Source: Primula veris
Lineage: Eukaryota; Streptophyta; Magnoliopsida; Ericales; Primulaceae
Direction of reading: 5' to 3'
Length of the DNA stretch: 64,000 bases
Assembly: GCA_963682055.1 (NCBI GenBank)
Contig: OY821743.1
Span: forward strand, 36,256,702-36,320,701
Positions within the stretch are counted from its first letter, which is position 1. Every line of letters begins with the position of its first letter. A model generated the notes under the pieces. It worked only from the letters and a program-made list of their open reading frames with translations. It had not been told where the DNA came from and did not search any database. This document shows, piece by piece, positions 12,391-25,300 of this stretch. Position numbers and translations under genes: made by a program.

Positions 12391-12849
12391 CAATGTTTTA
12401 AATAGCGTTATCGTTACCGTAGCGTTTTTTCGAGAAAAACGCTAAAAGCACAAATAGCGTTGCTACATAGCGCTTTACGGTGTATTTTTTGTGTGCTTAA
12501 ATACATATAAATATATCATTAAATTCAAAACATCTAATAAATATATATAAAAAATTGTAACTAATAATAACAAAATGATTATACTTGAGATGCCAGAGTA
12601 TTTACTTTGTTTGCAAGAGTTTTGAGGTTTGATTCTCTTTAAACTCCAATAATTTCATTAAAATTTTGACCAAAAATTTTAAAAAAAATTAATTAATTTA
12701 TTTATTTATTTTGACTACACCCGCTATAGCGTAAATAACGTTCCTATAGCGCGAATTTAGCGTTTTTCCATCCAAATAGCGTTTTAGCATTGCGTTTTTT
12801 TTTCAAAAACCATTATATCGCACAACGTTGCGAACTTTTTAAAACAGTG
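12391..12849. mobile_element. Non-autonomous hAT element, 459 bp, with 8-bp target duplication
   Basis: The element starts CAATGTTTTAAATAGCG and its right end reversed reads CACTGTTTTAAAAAG. The 8 bp CTCACATG lie directly outside both ends (12383-12390 and 12850-12857). Many copies of the hexamer TAGCGT or its complement sit in both subterminal parts, as expected for transposase-binding repeats of a hAT element. No transposase is encoded. Confidence 0.88.
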
Positions 12850-12857
12850 CTCACATG

Positions 12858-14048
12858 GAGCATATATACATTACGTTTAGGTATACTTCATTCCCAAGGA
12901 TGTCCCAGCGATCAAAGTTATCAAACTTTCTGCACTGCGGAATCAGTTTGCTAAATATCAACCAACGGAAAAGAAAGAAAATGTTTGAAAACTTAATTTT
13001 ACAACAATTGGTTTCTGAGTATTAAGTTGTAACTTGTAACTATGTCTGTTTTTATTCCCAGTTGTCTGTTTTGAAGAACTAGATGTAAGCTAAAGCTACT
13101 ATAATTCTAATAGAAAAGATGCAACCCTTACCTTTAACAAGAGTATCAACTAACAAAGCAACATTCTCAATCATAAACAGAAAAATCCTATACCAAAGTA
13201 TAGTCCCATCAACTTTTGACCATTAAGAACTTTTATGAATCCCTTTAGAGATTGATGTTTGGGGAGACGTTTCGCTTCTATTCCAAGTATTTATAGTATT
13301 ATAAGTCTTCAGTGTTTTACAGTTTTTCAAAAAAAAAAAAACTATTTCAAGATTTTCATAATCATAGAAATTGATTTCGGAAAAATCTGCTCGTATGCTA
13401 GCACTGTCCCTGGAAAGTGGAATAAATATGGAAATTTAGTGCATTATGTTCATTTTCTACATTGATGACCCTGTAATAATACACTATTAGACTCTGAATT
13501 CAAGTATTTTGGGTATAAAAGAACAATTATTTAGATATTGAAATTTGGTAAAGCAAGAGCTAGACCCTTGACATCACCCGAATGGAATCTGAACCAATTT
13601 CTAAAAGACTTGTATGATTACCTTAGTTAAAGTTTCTATTTAAGCACTTCTCACTTGCTTCTCATATAAAATTTCGACAAATTATTTAATCAGAAATTCT
13701 GGATTACTAATAAATAAAAGATTGTTTTATAGGTATTAGATACGTTTTCTTTTGGATTCAAAGCCCTTCAAGAAACAAGTAACTGAATCATACGAAAATA
13801 TATAAGCACTCATCTACAAAATGCAAAGCATGTTACAACTAGTTCCCAAAATACAAATAAAAACAGATGATAAGCCGTTGTACTATAAAAACATGTTTTC
13901 TCTTTTTCACTATGTTTTTAACAGAAACAGATGTTGGTCTGCCCCATGTGAACTTTTAAGTGAAAAATGGGGCTACAAACCAAAAAATATACCTCCTTAA
14001 AGCTTAAAGTTTATTGCATATTGAATGTGGTCGAAAGAAAGATATGCT
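12858..14048. other. 3' flank of the TFIIF-beta gene
   Basis: AT-rich, with no exon recognised. The part just left of 14049 is the 3' untranslated and termination region of the minus-strand TFIIF-beta gene. Confidence 0.5.
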
Positions 14049-17000
14049 TCATTCACCGCTTGTGCCATCGACAGATTTCTTATATTCAGGTTTGAGCTCG
14101 TAAGTTCCTTGGTTTGCTCCCCTTTTGTTGTAAACACAAAGCTCATTCAAAATCTCCTTTAAGAATTGCTGCAGGGAGAAATAAAAAAAATGATCATTAG
14201 CTCAACATATACTCTAGAAATTTCCTTCGGGTTGTTTGGTTGCGGCTCTGAAGCAACTACTCTGGTTTAGCCCCGTTCTTGACAAAAAAAAAACTGTAGC
14301 TTCCAAGCAAATGAGCTGGTCTACTCTGAAATTCTACCTTTTAAGCAAAAAAACCGAGATTTAAAGCTACACAAAATACGGCCTAAGTTGAGCTATTTAC
14401 CACGAATCCCAGAATTAGACGCTTGTTCGGGCCTTTAAAAATTAAGCTGGTCAACAAAAAAGCATCCATCTTTTAAGTACAAAAATTTAGCTTCAAAGCT
14501 AAAAACCATACGAGGCCCCAGCCTCAAACAAGCATTATTTTTTTTTCATATTCTTATGCACTATAAAACTATTACAGGTAGTAAGTGCCAAAAAAGTCTG
14601 ATGTTTAAATAATACACAAGCAGAAACAGGTAATTTGATGTAATATATATCCCTTTGATGTAGCCTCTCGTTTAGTCTTACAAAATCGTCAAGTACATCA
14701 AATGGCTCTCAAGTAGTCACTACACAGCTACGCGCCAATTAGTCTCTTCCTATATCATTACTCTATACTAACATGTAAGTATTGAAACATACCGCAGGTT
14801 GATCTGTTTCTTGGACTAGCTGCTTCAAAGCCCAATTTGGTTGTCTCTCGAAAAGCTTAAACATAATATCTTCCAATTCTCCGCGATCTCTTCTAGTTCT
14901 TTTTACTTCTGTTTGCTTAACAGGAGCTGGTTTCTTCTTATCCTATACACATAATGCACAAAGGATACATTAAACTCGAGGAACTTCGTAATCCATACTT
15001 GCCCTTTTTGAATCAGAAAAAAAATATGCATATTGATTAAAAAGCAACATCCTGGCCAAATGAGAGACGGAAAAGGCAAAAACCTGAATAAAATGTCACA
15101 TTTTTCAGCAAGGTGTTGCATAAAGAATTGGCTTTGGATCAGGACTAAGTTAATAAACTAAAAAAATCAATGGATAAAGAAGGAAAACGCGCAAAAAACG
15201 TTAACGATAACAGAGTAATAAAATGTAAACAGAGTCATAATTAATAAAAGTGTGGTCTTTGACAGGGTTAAGGTTTGTTTTGTATAACTACCTTTGAACT
15301 GGAAGCAATCAAGCCAGGCATCCCAGGCATAGGCCTCAAATGCATTCCATGGTCATTATCAATCACCTATTAAATACCATATATAAATAAGGAAAATCAT
15401 AACCGGTAGAAAGGGAGGGAGAGAGAGAGATACAGAAAATGGAATAGACAAGACAAAGAAAATACTTGTATCTGCCTGGTCTTAATCATTGATTTCTTTG
15501 TCCTTTCACGGCACATCTTGTGATACTCCTCCACGTTCCGGTGATGAGGCTTCATATCAAATTTTTTCTCTACAAACGCTTCCACAGCAAGCTTACCTAT
15601 AAATCAAGTTTTTTTTAACTGTGTGAATTTGTGTCAATTCCGTATTCCTAGCAAATCGTAATAATTGCAGAAACTAAGATTTAGTGATGCATTGATAAAC
15701 CAGCCTCATTATTATTCAACATTAAAACACAAGTGGTAGTAGTGAATGTTGCTTGGAGACAATATCGAGTGCCTATGTTGCCTAGCCTTTACGGAGTAGT
15801 ATTTAGATTTAAATAAGTATTTTGACATGCCTCCAAATCTTGACATACGTTTTCTGCGGATTTTGACGAAAAAATAAACTTCAAAATCATTTAATTGAAT
15901 AAGAGAAACTCTCATTTTACTCACCTTGAGACGTCTCAGAGAAAACGCTCATTGGAACAAAATCTTGATCATTCATAAGATAGCTATTTGTTGAGTTCCC
16001 ATTTTCTTTGCCAGTCATCTCCATTGTGTACTGAGAATCATAAAAGCCCATTATAAGAATAAAACGATGTTACCTTAAGCCTAACAAGAAAAAATTACAA
16101 TAAAAGAAAAATACAGTCTTTATGTTTAAACAGTGTAAGCAATTCCAACAATCCAACTTGTGTTGCTCTGTGTCTTTACAGATCATCACAATCATTTGCT
16201 AAACACTTATTTGTTACTCTTAGCATTTCTTTGTTTTAGTTTGCAACGCTCTTTAACAAAATCATGAGGCCATGAGCCAAAAAAATGCAAACCGTCAAAC
16301 TTAGGTCAAGGACTTGCTTGCTGAATCTTTCAAGAGAATAAGCTGGCTATTTGAGGCAGCAGAAAAAGTAGATTCAACCCGCATAACTTCTTAGCTTTTT
16401 CAGTTAAAAATTTAAATTACGTTGGTTTTTAGCCAAATGCTCTGCAACTTATAAACAAAAAAAGGATAAGCTTAACATATACAATCAAACAAGGTAGTTG
16501 TTCGACAATCGTATTAAGCTCTATTCTGCTTCTTGTTTCTACTGCTGCATTGTTTCACTGTATTTTTTAAGATAATGAGCTGACTTATTGAGACAGAAAT
16601 ATTGGTTCTTTTCGCTTAAACTGCAAGCTCTTTTTTAAGCTGGAGAGAAAAATCATGCAGCTTCAAATTTGGCAACCAAATTTAACTAAACTAATTTTTG
16701 AAAAAAGTCGAGAAAATATGCAAAATCAAGCTTAAACAGTACTATCAAAACTTGCACTCTAGAATACCTATTTAGCAACAAATTAAGTAGAAAATCTTTC
16801 TTTCTTTCACTTTACTTTAATAATATATATCGCTACTTTACTATTAATCGACATTTTACAGTACCAGGGAGTGTAATGAAGAACTACCAGCTCAATTTCG
16901 CAGCATATGAGACTATAACCATAATTTATATCAAGAGTATGAAAGTTAGCACCATTCCTAGTCACCAACACTTAATCATTACTAATCCCAATAAGCAACC

Positions 17001-20000
17001 AAAAACAACATTGATCCAACAGAATTACAAAGTTCCCAATTTAAAAAACAATACAACAAACATTTTCAATGAAATGTTAAACAACAAAAAATTTAAAACC
17101 AAACTAAAACCCAAAGAAACAAACGAATAAAGAAAGAAAAGAGAGTGAATTATCTAGAAGATCAATAATGGATATTTAAAGTGACAAATATACTCCAATA
17201 AAATACCGTCACACTCACAGCTATATTATACACTGTGAACGAACTAATTACACAGCCAGTCTTTAGTATCTACAATACTATCAGATCAGTCCACAAACAT
17301 CATAAATTGACAGATATAGTCCAATAAATTACCTTCTTGGGTTCACTAACTAATTTACAATAAGAGTGTGAAATTAACAGCTAAGAAACTATTTCACTAA
17401 CTAATCTACAATAAGATTATGAAATTAACTACAATTCCACAAAGTTCACTTTAAGAAACAAAACCAATTAGAATAAAACATTAAACAACGAAAATCAAAG
17501 AAAAAACCCAAATAACGAAAGAAATATTTTACTTTTTCATCTATTTTTATCAAAATAGAGGGGCCCTAGTTCCTTCCTTGAATAAAATATTAAACAACGA
17601 GCAAAAAAAACCCAAAGTTCACTTACTATTTCACAATAAGAGTGTGAAATTAACTAAATTACAATTAAAGTGTGGAATTAACCGCAACTATTTCACTAAC
17701 TAATTTAGAAAAAGAGTATGAAATTAACTAATTTACAATTAGAGTATGAAATTAATTAAATTACAATTAGATTGTGAAATTAACCGCAACTATTTCACTA
17801 ACTCATTTAGAAAAAGAGTATGAAATTAACTCAATTACAATTAGAGTATGAAATTAATTAAATTACAATTAGATTGTGAAATTAACCGCAACTATTTCAC
17901 TAACTCATTTAGAAAAAAGTATGAAATTAACTCAATTACAATTAGAGTATGAAATTAATTAAATTACAATTAGATTGTGAAATTAACCGCAACTATTTCA
18001 CTAACTCATTTAGAAAAAGAGTATGAAATTAACTCAATTACAATTAGAGTATGAAATTAATTAAATTACAATTAGATTGTGAAATTAACCGCAACTATTT
18101 CACTAACTAATTTAGAAAGAGTATGAAATTAACTAAATTACAATTAGAGCATGAAATTAATTAAATTACAATTAGATTGTGAAATTAACCGCAACTATTT
18201 CACTAACTCATTTAGAAAAGAGTATGAAATTAACTAAATTACAATTAAGAGTATGAAATTAATTAAATTACAATTGGATTGTGAAATTAACCGCAACTAT
18301 TTCACTAACTCATTTAGAAAAAGAGTATGAAATTAACTCAATTACAATTAGAGTATGAAATTAATTAAATTACAATTAGATTGTGAAATTAACCGCAACT
18401 ATTTCACTAACTCATTTAGAAAAAGAGTATGAAATTAACTAAATTCCAATTAGAGAGTGAAATTAATTAAATTACAATTGGATTGTGAAATTAACCGCAA
18501 CTATTTCACTAACTAATTTAGAAAGAGTATGAAATTAACTAAATTACAATTAGAGCATGAAATTAATTAAATTACAATTAGATTGTGAAATTAACCGCAA
18601 CTATTTCACTAACTCATTTAGAAAAGAGTATGAAATTAACTAAATTACAATTAAGAGTATGAAATTAATTAAATTACAATTGGATTGTGAAATTAACCGC
18701 AACTATTTCACTAACTCATTTAGAAAAAGAGTATGAAATTAACTCAATTACAATTAGAGTATGAAATTAATTAAATTACAATTAGATTGTGAAATTAACC
18801 GCAACTATTTCACTAACTAATTTAGAAAAATAGTATGAAATTAACTAATTTACAATTAGAGTATGAAATTAATTAAATTACAATTAGATTGTGAAATTAA
18901 CCGCAACTATTTCACTAACTCATTTAGAAAAAAGTATGAAATTAACTCAATTACAATTAGAGTATGAAATTAATTAAATTACAATTAGATTGTGAAATTA
19001 ACCGCAACTATTTCACTAACTCATTTAGAAAAAGAGTATGAAATTAACTAAATTACAATTAGAGAGTGAAATTAATTAAATTACAATTGGATTGTGAAAT
19101 TAACCGCAACTATTTCACTAACTCATTTAGAAAAAGAGTATGAAATTAACTCAATTACAATTAGAGTATGAAATTAATTAAATTACAATTAGATTGTGAA
19201 ATTAACCGCAACTATTTCACTAACTAATTTAGAAAAATAGTATGAAATTAACTAATTTACAATTAGAGTATGAAATTAATTAAATTACAATTAGATTGTG
19301 AAATTAACCGCAACTATTTCACTAACTCATTTAGAAAAAGAGTATGAAATTAACTCAATTACAATTAGAGTATGAAATTAATTAAATTACAATTAGATTG
19401 TGAAATTAACCGCAACTATTTCACTAACTCATTTAGAAAAAGAGTATGAAATTAACTCAATTACAATTAGAGTATGAAATTAATTAAATTACAATTAGAT
19501 TGTGAAATTAACCGCAACTATTTCACTAACTCATTTAGAAAAAGAGTATGAAATTAACTCAATTACAATTAGAGTATGAAATTAATTAAATTACAATTGG
19601 ATTGTGAAATTAACCGCAACTATTTCACTAACTAATTTAGAAAAATAGTATGAAATTAACTAATTTACAATTAGAGTATGAAATTAATTAAATTACAATT
19701 AGATTGTGAAATTAACCGCAACTATTTCACTAACTCATTTAGAAAAGGAGTATGAAATTAACTAAATTACAATTAAGAGTACGGAATTAACTAAATTACA
19801 ATTAGATTGTGAAATTAACCGCAACTATTTCACTAACTCATTTAGAAAAAGAGTATGAAATTAACTAAATTACAATTAGAGAGTGAAATTAATTAAATTA
19901 CAATTGGATTGTGAAATTAACCGCAACTATTTCACTAACTAATTTAGAAAAATAGTATGAAATTAACTAATTTACAATTAGAGTATGAAATTAATTAAAT

Positions 20001-20456
20001 TACAATTAGATTGTGAAATTAACCGCAACTATTTCACTAACTCATTTAGAAAAGGAGTATGAAATTAACTAAATTACAATTAAGAGTACGGAATTAACTA
20101 AATTACAATTAGATTGTGAAATTAACCGCAACTATTTCACTAACTCATTTAGAAAAAGAGTATGAAATTACACAGCCAGTCCTTATAAATCTACAACACA
20201 ATCAGATCAGTCCACAAAGTTAATAAAGTGACAAATAAAATACCTGTCTGGCGGAGGGGTCACCGTCTCGGAGAAAATCAAAAGACTCGACAAGTTTGGC
20301 CATATTTGACGACGACTCAGCAACGGAGGAGGCGGCGCCGGAGATAGAATTCCATGACTTAGCGGCGGCGACGGGGACTTTCGTTAGCCACATAGGTTTA
20401 CCTATATTATTTGTATCAATTGTTATTTTATTATTATTTGTTCCATCTTCCTCCAT
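14049..20456 (-). CDS. TFIIF-beta: Transcription initiation factor IIF, beta subunit (RAP30/GTF2F2)
   Basis: Six exons on the minus strand: 20456-20244, 16030-15925, 15596-15466, 15366-15292, 14942-14793 and 14168-14049 (stop TGA). All introns are GT..AG, phases agree, and the product is 264 aa, near the Arabidopsis length of about 260. Residues about 20-115 are the TFIIF-beta dimerisation part (KPMWLTKVP, AKSWNS, YTMEMTGKENGN, DFVPMSVFSE). A central linker follows, with KFDMKPH, RTKKSMIKTRQIQV and MHLRPMPGMPGL. Residues about 191-253 form the C-terminal winged helix (RRDRGELEDIMFKLFERQPN, WALKQLVQETDQPA, NQGTYELKPEYK). The protein pairs with TFIIF-alpha and helps RNA polymerase II join the promoter complex in the nucleus. 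Intron 1 (4.2 kb) carries a large satellite. A GA/CT-rich tract lies just before the start codon. Confidence 0.96.
14226..14540. mobile_element. MITE-like insertion in TFIIF-beta intron 5
   Basis: The left end carries GGTTGTTTGGTTGCGGCTCTG and the right end reversed reads ATGCTTGTTTGAGGCTGGGGC, a weak inverted pair about 315 bp apart, with AGCTTCAAAGCTAAA-like text inside. It fits the hAT-like 'TTGTTTGG' MITEs seen elsewhere in the window, but no clean target duplication was found. Confidence 0.4.
17150..17340. repeat. Two diverged extra copies of the TFIIF-beta exon-1 donor flank
   Basis: On the plus strand 17250-17332 (ACACAGCCAGTC, ATCAGATCAGTCCACAAA, then a TGACAGATA-like piece and ATTACC) parallels 20170-20243 (ACACAGCCAGTC, ATCAGATCAGTCCACAAA, GTGACAAATA, AATACC). 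The latter is the intron sequence that runs into the exon-1 splice donor. A further partial copy at 17190-17210 has GTGACAAATA followed by AAAATACC. The segment has thus been copied to the far side of the satellite array. Confidence 0.7.
17341..20169. repeat. Intronic 102-bp satellite/minisatellite array, about 25 units
   Basis: The landmark ACCGCAACTATTTCAC recurs 25 times between 17681 and 20125 at spacings of 100-103 bp, mostly exactly 102. Each unit is 46 + 28 + 28 bp, every part opening with GAAATTAA, so the two 28-bp parts are an internal duplication. Diverged copies extend leftward to about 17341. Higher-order copying is visible: a block with the variant TTAGAGCATG recurs 406 bp apart (about 18110 and 18516, four units), and a block with AAGAGTACGG recurs about 307 bp apart (about 19770 and 20077, three units). 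The array lies wholly in intron 1 of TFIIF-beta. Confidence 0.95.
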
Positions 20457-22397
20457 CTCTCTCTATATCTCTATCTCTCTCTCTCTCTCTAGAAAGAGAA
20501 AAGACGGTGGTCAGGTGGTGTCTGAAAAACTCATGACTTTCTTTCTACTTTTTTTTATCAATAATTTATATTTCCTAAATCCGCAACTTTAACTTTGTCG
20601 GGTTTTGAACATCCTAACAAAATTACGAAACGAAATATTGTTATATTTTTTTTTATATAATTTAAATGTTAAACCATGTGATAGAATTTTTTTTTTTTAA
20701 TTATTTTGTCAATTTATTTACGTGTTCAAATCCGGTCAAAATTACGAATAATTTCGTATAATACATATAGATTTTAGGTTGTAACTCGATCATAAGCAAA
20801 TAGGGAGTATTAAATTCTTAATCATAAGCGATAAAGCAATCAAAGAAACCTACAATGCATTTGTTCAATATCGATCGGTCAAGTTTTCACAGTTTTTACA
20901 TTTGTTATGTGATTAAAGAATAACTAAATCCTAAATCAAGTCAGGATAGATTCGGTTTGCACGTCGCTAATTATTTATAATTAAATCCTAAATCGAGACA
21001 GGGTAGATTCGGTTTGTATGTCTTAATGATTGATCTTCCCAAAGTGGAGAGTAAATCATTACTACAGGTGGCTCGTGTGTTTACTCGCTCTAATTCCACT
21101 TTAAGTAATTTCATCTTGTAAACGAGTGTATGCGCGTTAATAAACAATTTCGAAATGGGTTCCACAATTAGAGGAGGGATTATGCCGCCATCGACTTAAG
21201 GGTATAAATAGACAAAAGTGGTTTGCGAACGACTTGGGAGCTAACTCGACATAATCCAACCGAGTCTTATTCAACTATCATGTCTTTAATATGTTTCACT
21301 AAGCATCACATAAAGTACTAATAACTTAGCATGCGAGTTTTCTTGTTAAGAACTTCATCGGAGACCATTGTTTTCTCGTTATGATATTTGACTAGACACG
21401 TTTTATATCTTTACTTTGGTGCTCTCACAACCCGATTATGGAAGTCGCATGGACCATATGTAACTATACGTTTCTTGTTTTATTTCTCATTATTTTGAAC
21501 TTTTTAAGCTAGGTTAATTCTAATTTCTAAACATAAATCCTAAACTTTAAACTTACAATTATTAGAGATATTAGGGATCTGCTACACCTTGCACAACAGA
21601 AGACCCAAGAAAATTTGACAGTAAAAGAGAACACAAGTCTATCTATCCTCTCTCAAATTTTAAAGAATATTGTCTTAAATATTTTTTAACGAAGTAATTA
21701 AAATCGAACGGGTATGGTATTATAAATAGGCACCAATACGAGCTCTTACATTTTTTTAAGCGATGTGGGATTAACTAAAAACAAAACCAAAATCAAATCT
21801 GTTTTTACAATTCAATAACAATATCCATGGACCATGACTTGCCTGTCGAAAATTCCGAAAATAATAATTTATGTGGAGCTTTGTAAAGCTAGACGTTACA
21901 CAACTCAATTGCAGTATTCAACACAGCTTTTATAATTTATCTATTCTTAAACTAGCTTGCTATATCCTCAAACACAAATAACTTTTCAATATTCAAAAGG
22001 TTTATATAATTACATCTTATAAAGTATAAAGGTAGAGTCACAAGTAGGCATCTCTCTTCATTTTAGCAAAGAAGCAGAATCTTTAAGGTAACAACACTTC
22101 AATGAAGTGTAATTATCAAATTATAATGTTAAACGAATAAATCAATGTGATAGTTACAACATAATGAAGCGTTATATTTCTTTCAATCCCTTCTGAAAGA
22201 TAACGAGCTGCAATCCACTCGCCCTTCAATGAAACTAGCCAAATGCTTTCGGCTTTAGTATAATCGGTGCCACTTCTGGAAAAAGATCTCTAGCAAAAGA
22301 ATGAAACCATAATCCTAATTTGGAAGCGCTACTCCAAATTCTTGATATTCCAATGTTTTCTATTTCATAAAAGTCATAATATATATCGGAGAGCGCT
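20457..22397. other. Promoter side of TFIIF-beta and 3' side of the V-ATPase gene
   Basis: 20457-20492 is a CT microsatellite directly before the TFIIF-beta start. 20600-20807 looks like a one-ended Stowaway relic, with CAAAATTACGAA-type inner text and an end reading TAGGGAG before TA. 20940-21850 is AT-rich without recognised genes. The last few hundred bases before 22398 are the 3' untranslated region of the minus-strand V-ATPase gene. Confidence 0.5.
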
Positions 22398-25300
22398 CTA
22401 CTCATCGTCCTCCCGAAGTGAAGTAAACGAATATGGAGAAAACAAATATCCATCACCCTCGTAGAATTTGTTCTGGAACTCTACCCAATGGAGCCTTAAA
22501 GCATGTAAGAAAGCACTTAGGGTCTCCATTACCAAGAGAACACCCACCGTTGCCGAAATAAATACAATAATTCCAATTATGAGAATAAAAATATTGTTGT
22601 ACCTGCAAGTAAAAAAATGTTGATTAATTATATAAGTTACTACATGTTTTTTGCAACTTGAAAATCGACAACAGGTACTTTTGTGTACAACTTACCCCCA
22701 AGCTAAAAGCAGGACCTTCTCATAGAAAACACTAGATAACTCTGAATGAGCAAGGCTGCGATAAAAATTAAGGAACATGAACGTAAGCATTCAAAAATTA
22801 AAAGAATGATTTATGACAATAATGTTAAAAGTATTAAGTGCTTACCTGAGAGCCCACAGACGTAGATACGAAGCAGTGTTAGAAACAGCGCCAAGTACAA
22901 ACTCTATGGTGTGTATGAGTTGGTGGACAAAAATTTCACTAAACTCAAATTCTTCGTTGCCGTGGGAATCCTTATGAGACTCCATTTCATACGAATCTTC
23001 AATGTTGTGTAAGAGATCGTATGATCGTCCTTGATGCCTCTGAAAAAAGTTTAACATGAAATTTAGAGAGGGAAATAGAGAAAACAGATAGAAAATAACC
23101 GAAAGTGTACAAAGATGCATACTTCTTCATGCTGTTTCTTCAAAAGGAATGGCTTCGGAAGCAGCATCCATGGTACAGCAACGAGTGCCAGTAGAAGCAA
23201 CACAATCTGTTATTCAGTAAACAGTTAATATTTTTGAACTGATAAGAAAATCGTATCCTTCTAAATATATCAATTAAAAAATTATACAGGACCTGCAGAA
23301 ATTTCTGTCCGGCAAAAAGCTGATTTTCTCCGAGGTCATCAGTAGGACTCAGGAACATATATATAAGTACATGGTAAAGATCAGCTTGAGAACCAGTACA
23401 CCATTTTACTAAAATTAGGAGTGATAGGTAGCCAAACAAGCTGTTCAAAAATATCATCTGGGGTACGAATTGATACCTGAAATTCCGAAAAACATACACT
23501 GATAAAATCAATTCACTTTTAAAAACTACAATAATCTGTAATTTGAGGTACAAGACATTTCTAGCAAATTAAAGCGAAGGAGTCTAGGACTCTAGATTAC
23601 CAGATATTTAGCTCATTATTGAAGAATTTTGCATTAAAATAGCCCAAAATAATTCCGAGATTCATCTGAGCTACTCCTAAAAGGATTGACATTTTCATCT
23701 TTAGTGAATTTAGGTACGGTAATTCACTACGGGTTCCATGCCACTTTGGGTCCACACCAAACGGATAAGTGGGTCGGACCTTTATTAAGCCAATTGTAGT
23801 AGAATCCCTGCACAACAAGAATAAGTTCAAAGTTCTAGACAAATAATGAAAATAAGAACTTTTTAAAATAATTAATTTTTACTTGCAGGAAGGATCACGG
23901 CATCCATAAGCCGAAGGCCCAAAAAGTTCAAAAGGAACTGAAAAGAATTCGTTGTATATCAATCCGGTGTATATTGAAAATATTGCCATCATCATGATAA
24001 CATATCGACCACCAAAAGTCATCTCCATTATGTCTCCAAGCTTCTGTTGTCAACCATATTAAAACACGCTAATATCAGAAATTGACTAATTATCTAAAGC
24101 AAAATTTCATTTCTGTACAATCTATCAGCTTTAAAAACCAGTACATCATATTACTACAAATCATAATTTAGTCACCAGTCTAGACCAGATCAAACGAATA
24201 GGATCCCAACTCCCAACATTAAAGTTTAATATTAAAGCACCTATGATGTACAGTATGCTCAGTCAGGTCGGTGTACTAAAAAACAATTTACTTAAAATCA
24301 AACACATGTACTGATGTAAATGGGGGTTAAAGTTTAAACTTTACAAAAACGTAGATTTGATAGTTTGGTGCATTAATTGTAATATTTTGTGCATATTGAT
24401 GTACAAATAATGAATTTAGATAGGTTGATATATAAGTAAACGGTTTTGTGTGATTACATTATGAAATATGATAGAATGCCATTTAAAATGTTAAAGGCTG
24501 ATATTTTTATATAGAAAAACGACATCTCTCCCAGAATAAATAACTCAAGAGGCACAAAACACAACGAACAAAAAGCACCAGAGCAAAGTCAATAACTAAC
24601 GCAATCGAATAAATTACCTGGTTGGAAAGTTTCTTTTCTTTCAGTATGAAATATAGTGTTGCAAGTAATAAGCATATACCATGCCCCCAATCTCCGAACA
24701 TAACAGCAAATAAGAAAGGAAATGTAACGATCGTGTATACGCCAGGGTTAGCTTCTTGATATTTGGCCACTCTGTATATGATGATTAATAATTTTAGTCT
24801 ATTGTAAATAGAAGAGAAATCCTTTGCTCAGTGGACAGTTTATAATTTTTACTGTAATAGTTATTTATCATAAATACTCACCCATAGGCATCGACAATTT
24901 CTTGGAAAGCAGTGGTAAATTTATTTGTGCGAAAATATGTAGGTGGTGATTCCTTGGAATTCAACACCTGGAATATCGCCCCAACTTGTGAGTTGCTATC
25001 CAACCTAGCTCTTTGCATTGCATCTTGAATCTGCATATTATAGCAAAAGTTGGTTAAACCGTGTTCTTAACTACTGATGGTAATGGTTCTTATCGGCCAA
25101 ATATACACGTACATATAGAATTGTGAAGCTTATATGTTTTCAGTACCTGCTTCGTCGCAAAAACAGGACACCAACCTTCAGCAACAAGGCACTTTTTGGT
25201 CACATCAAAGCTAAGCATATTCAGAATGTGATAAATAGATTTCTCCGTCTTTACCTTTAGAAACCAAGAAGGATATATTGCTATTTTAAGTTGTATACAT

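Noticed and set aside
16265..16700. Possible MITE pair in TFIIF-beta intron 1 (AGCTGGCTATTTGAGGCAGC and AGCTGACTTATTGAGACAG)
   Set aside because: The similarity is direct and short, and no inverted ends or target duplication could be drawn.
17681..20140. CRISPR-like array
   Set aside because: The regular 102-bp repeats are contiguous satellite units without unique spacers, in a plant intron.
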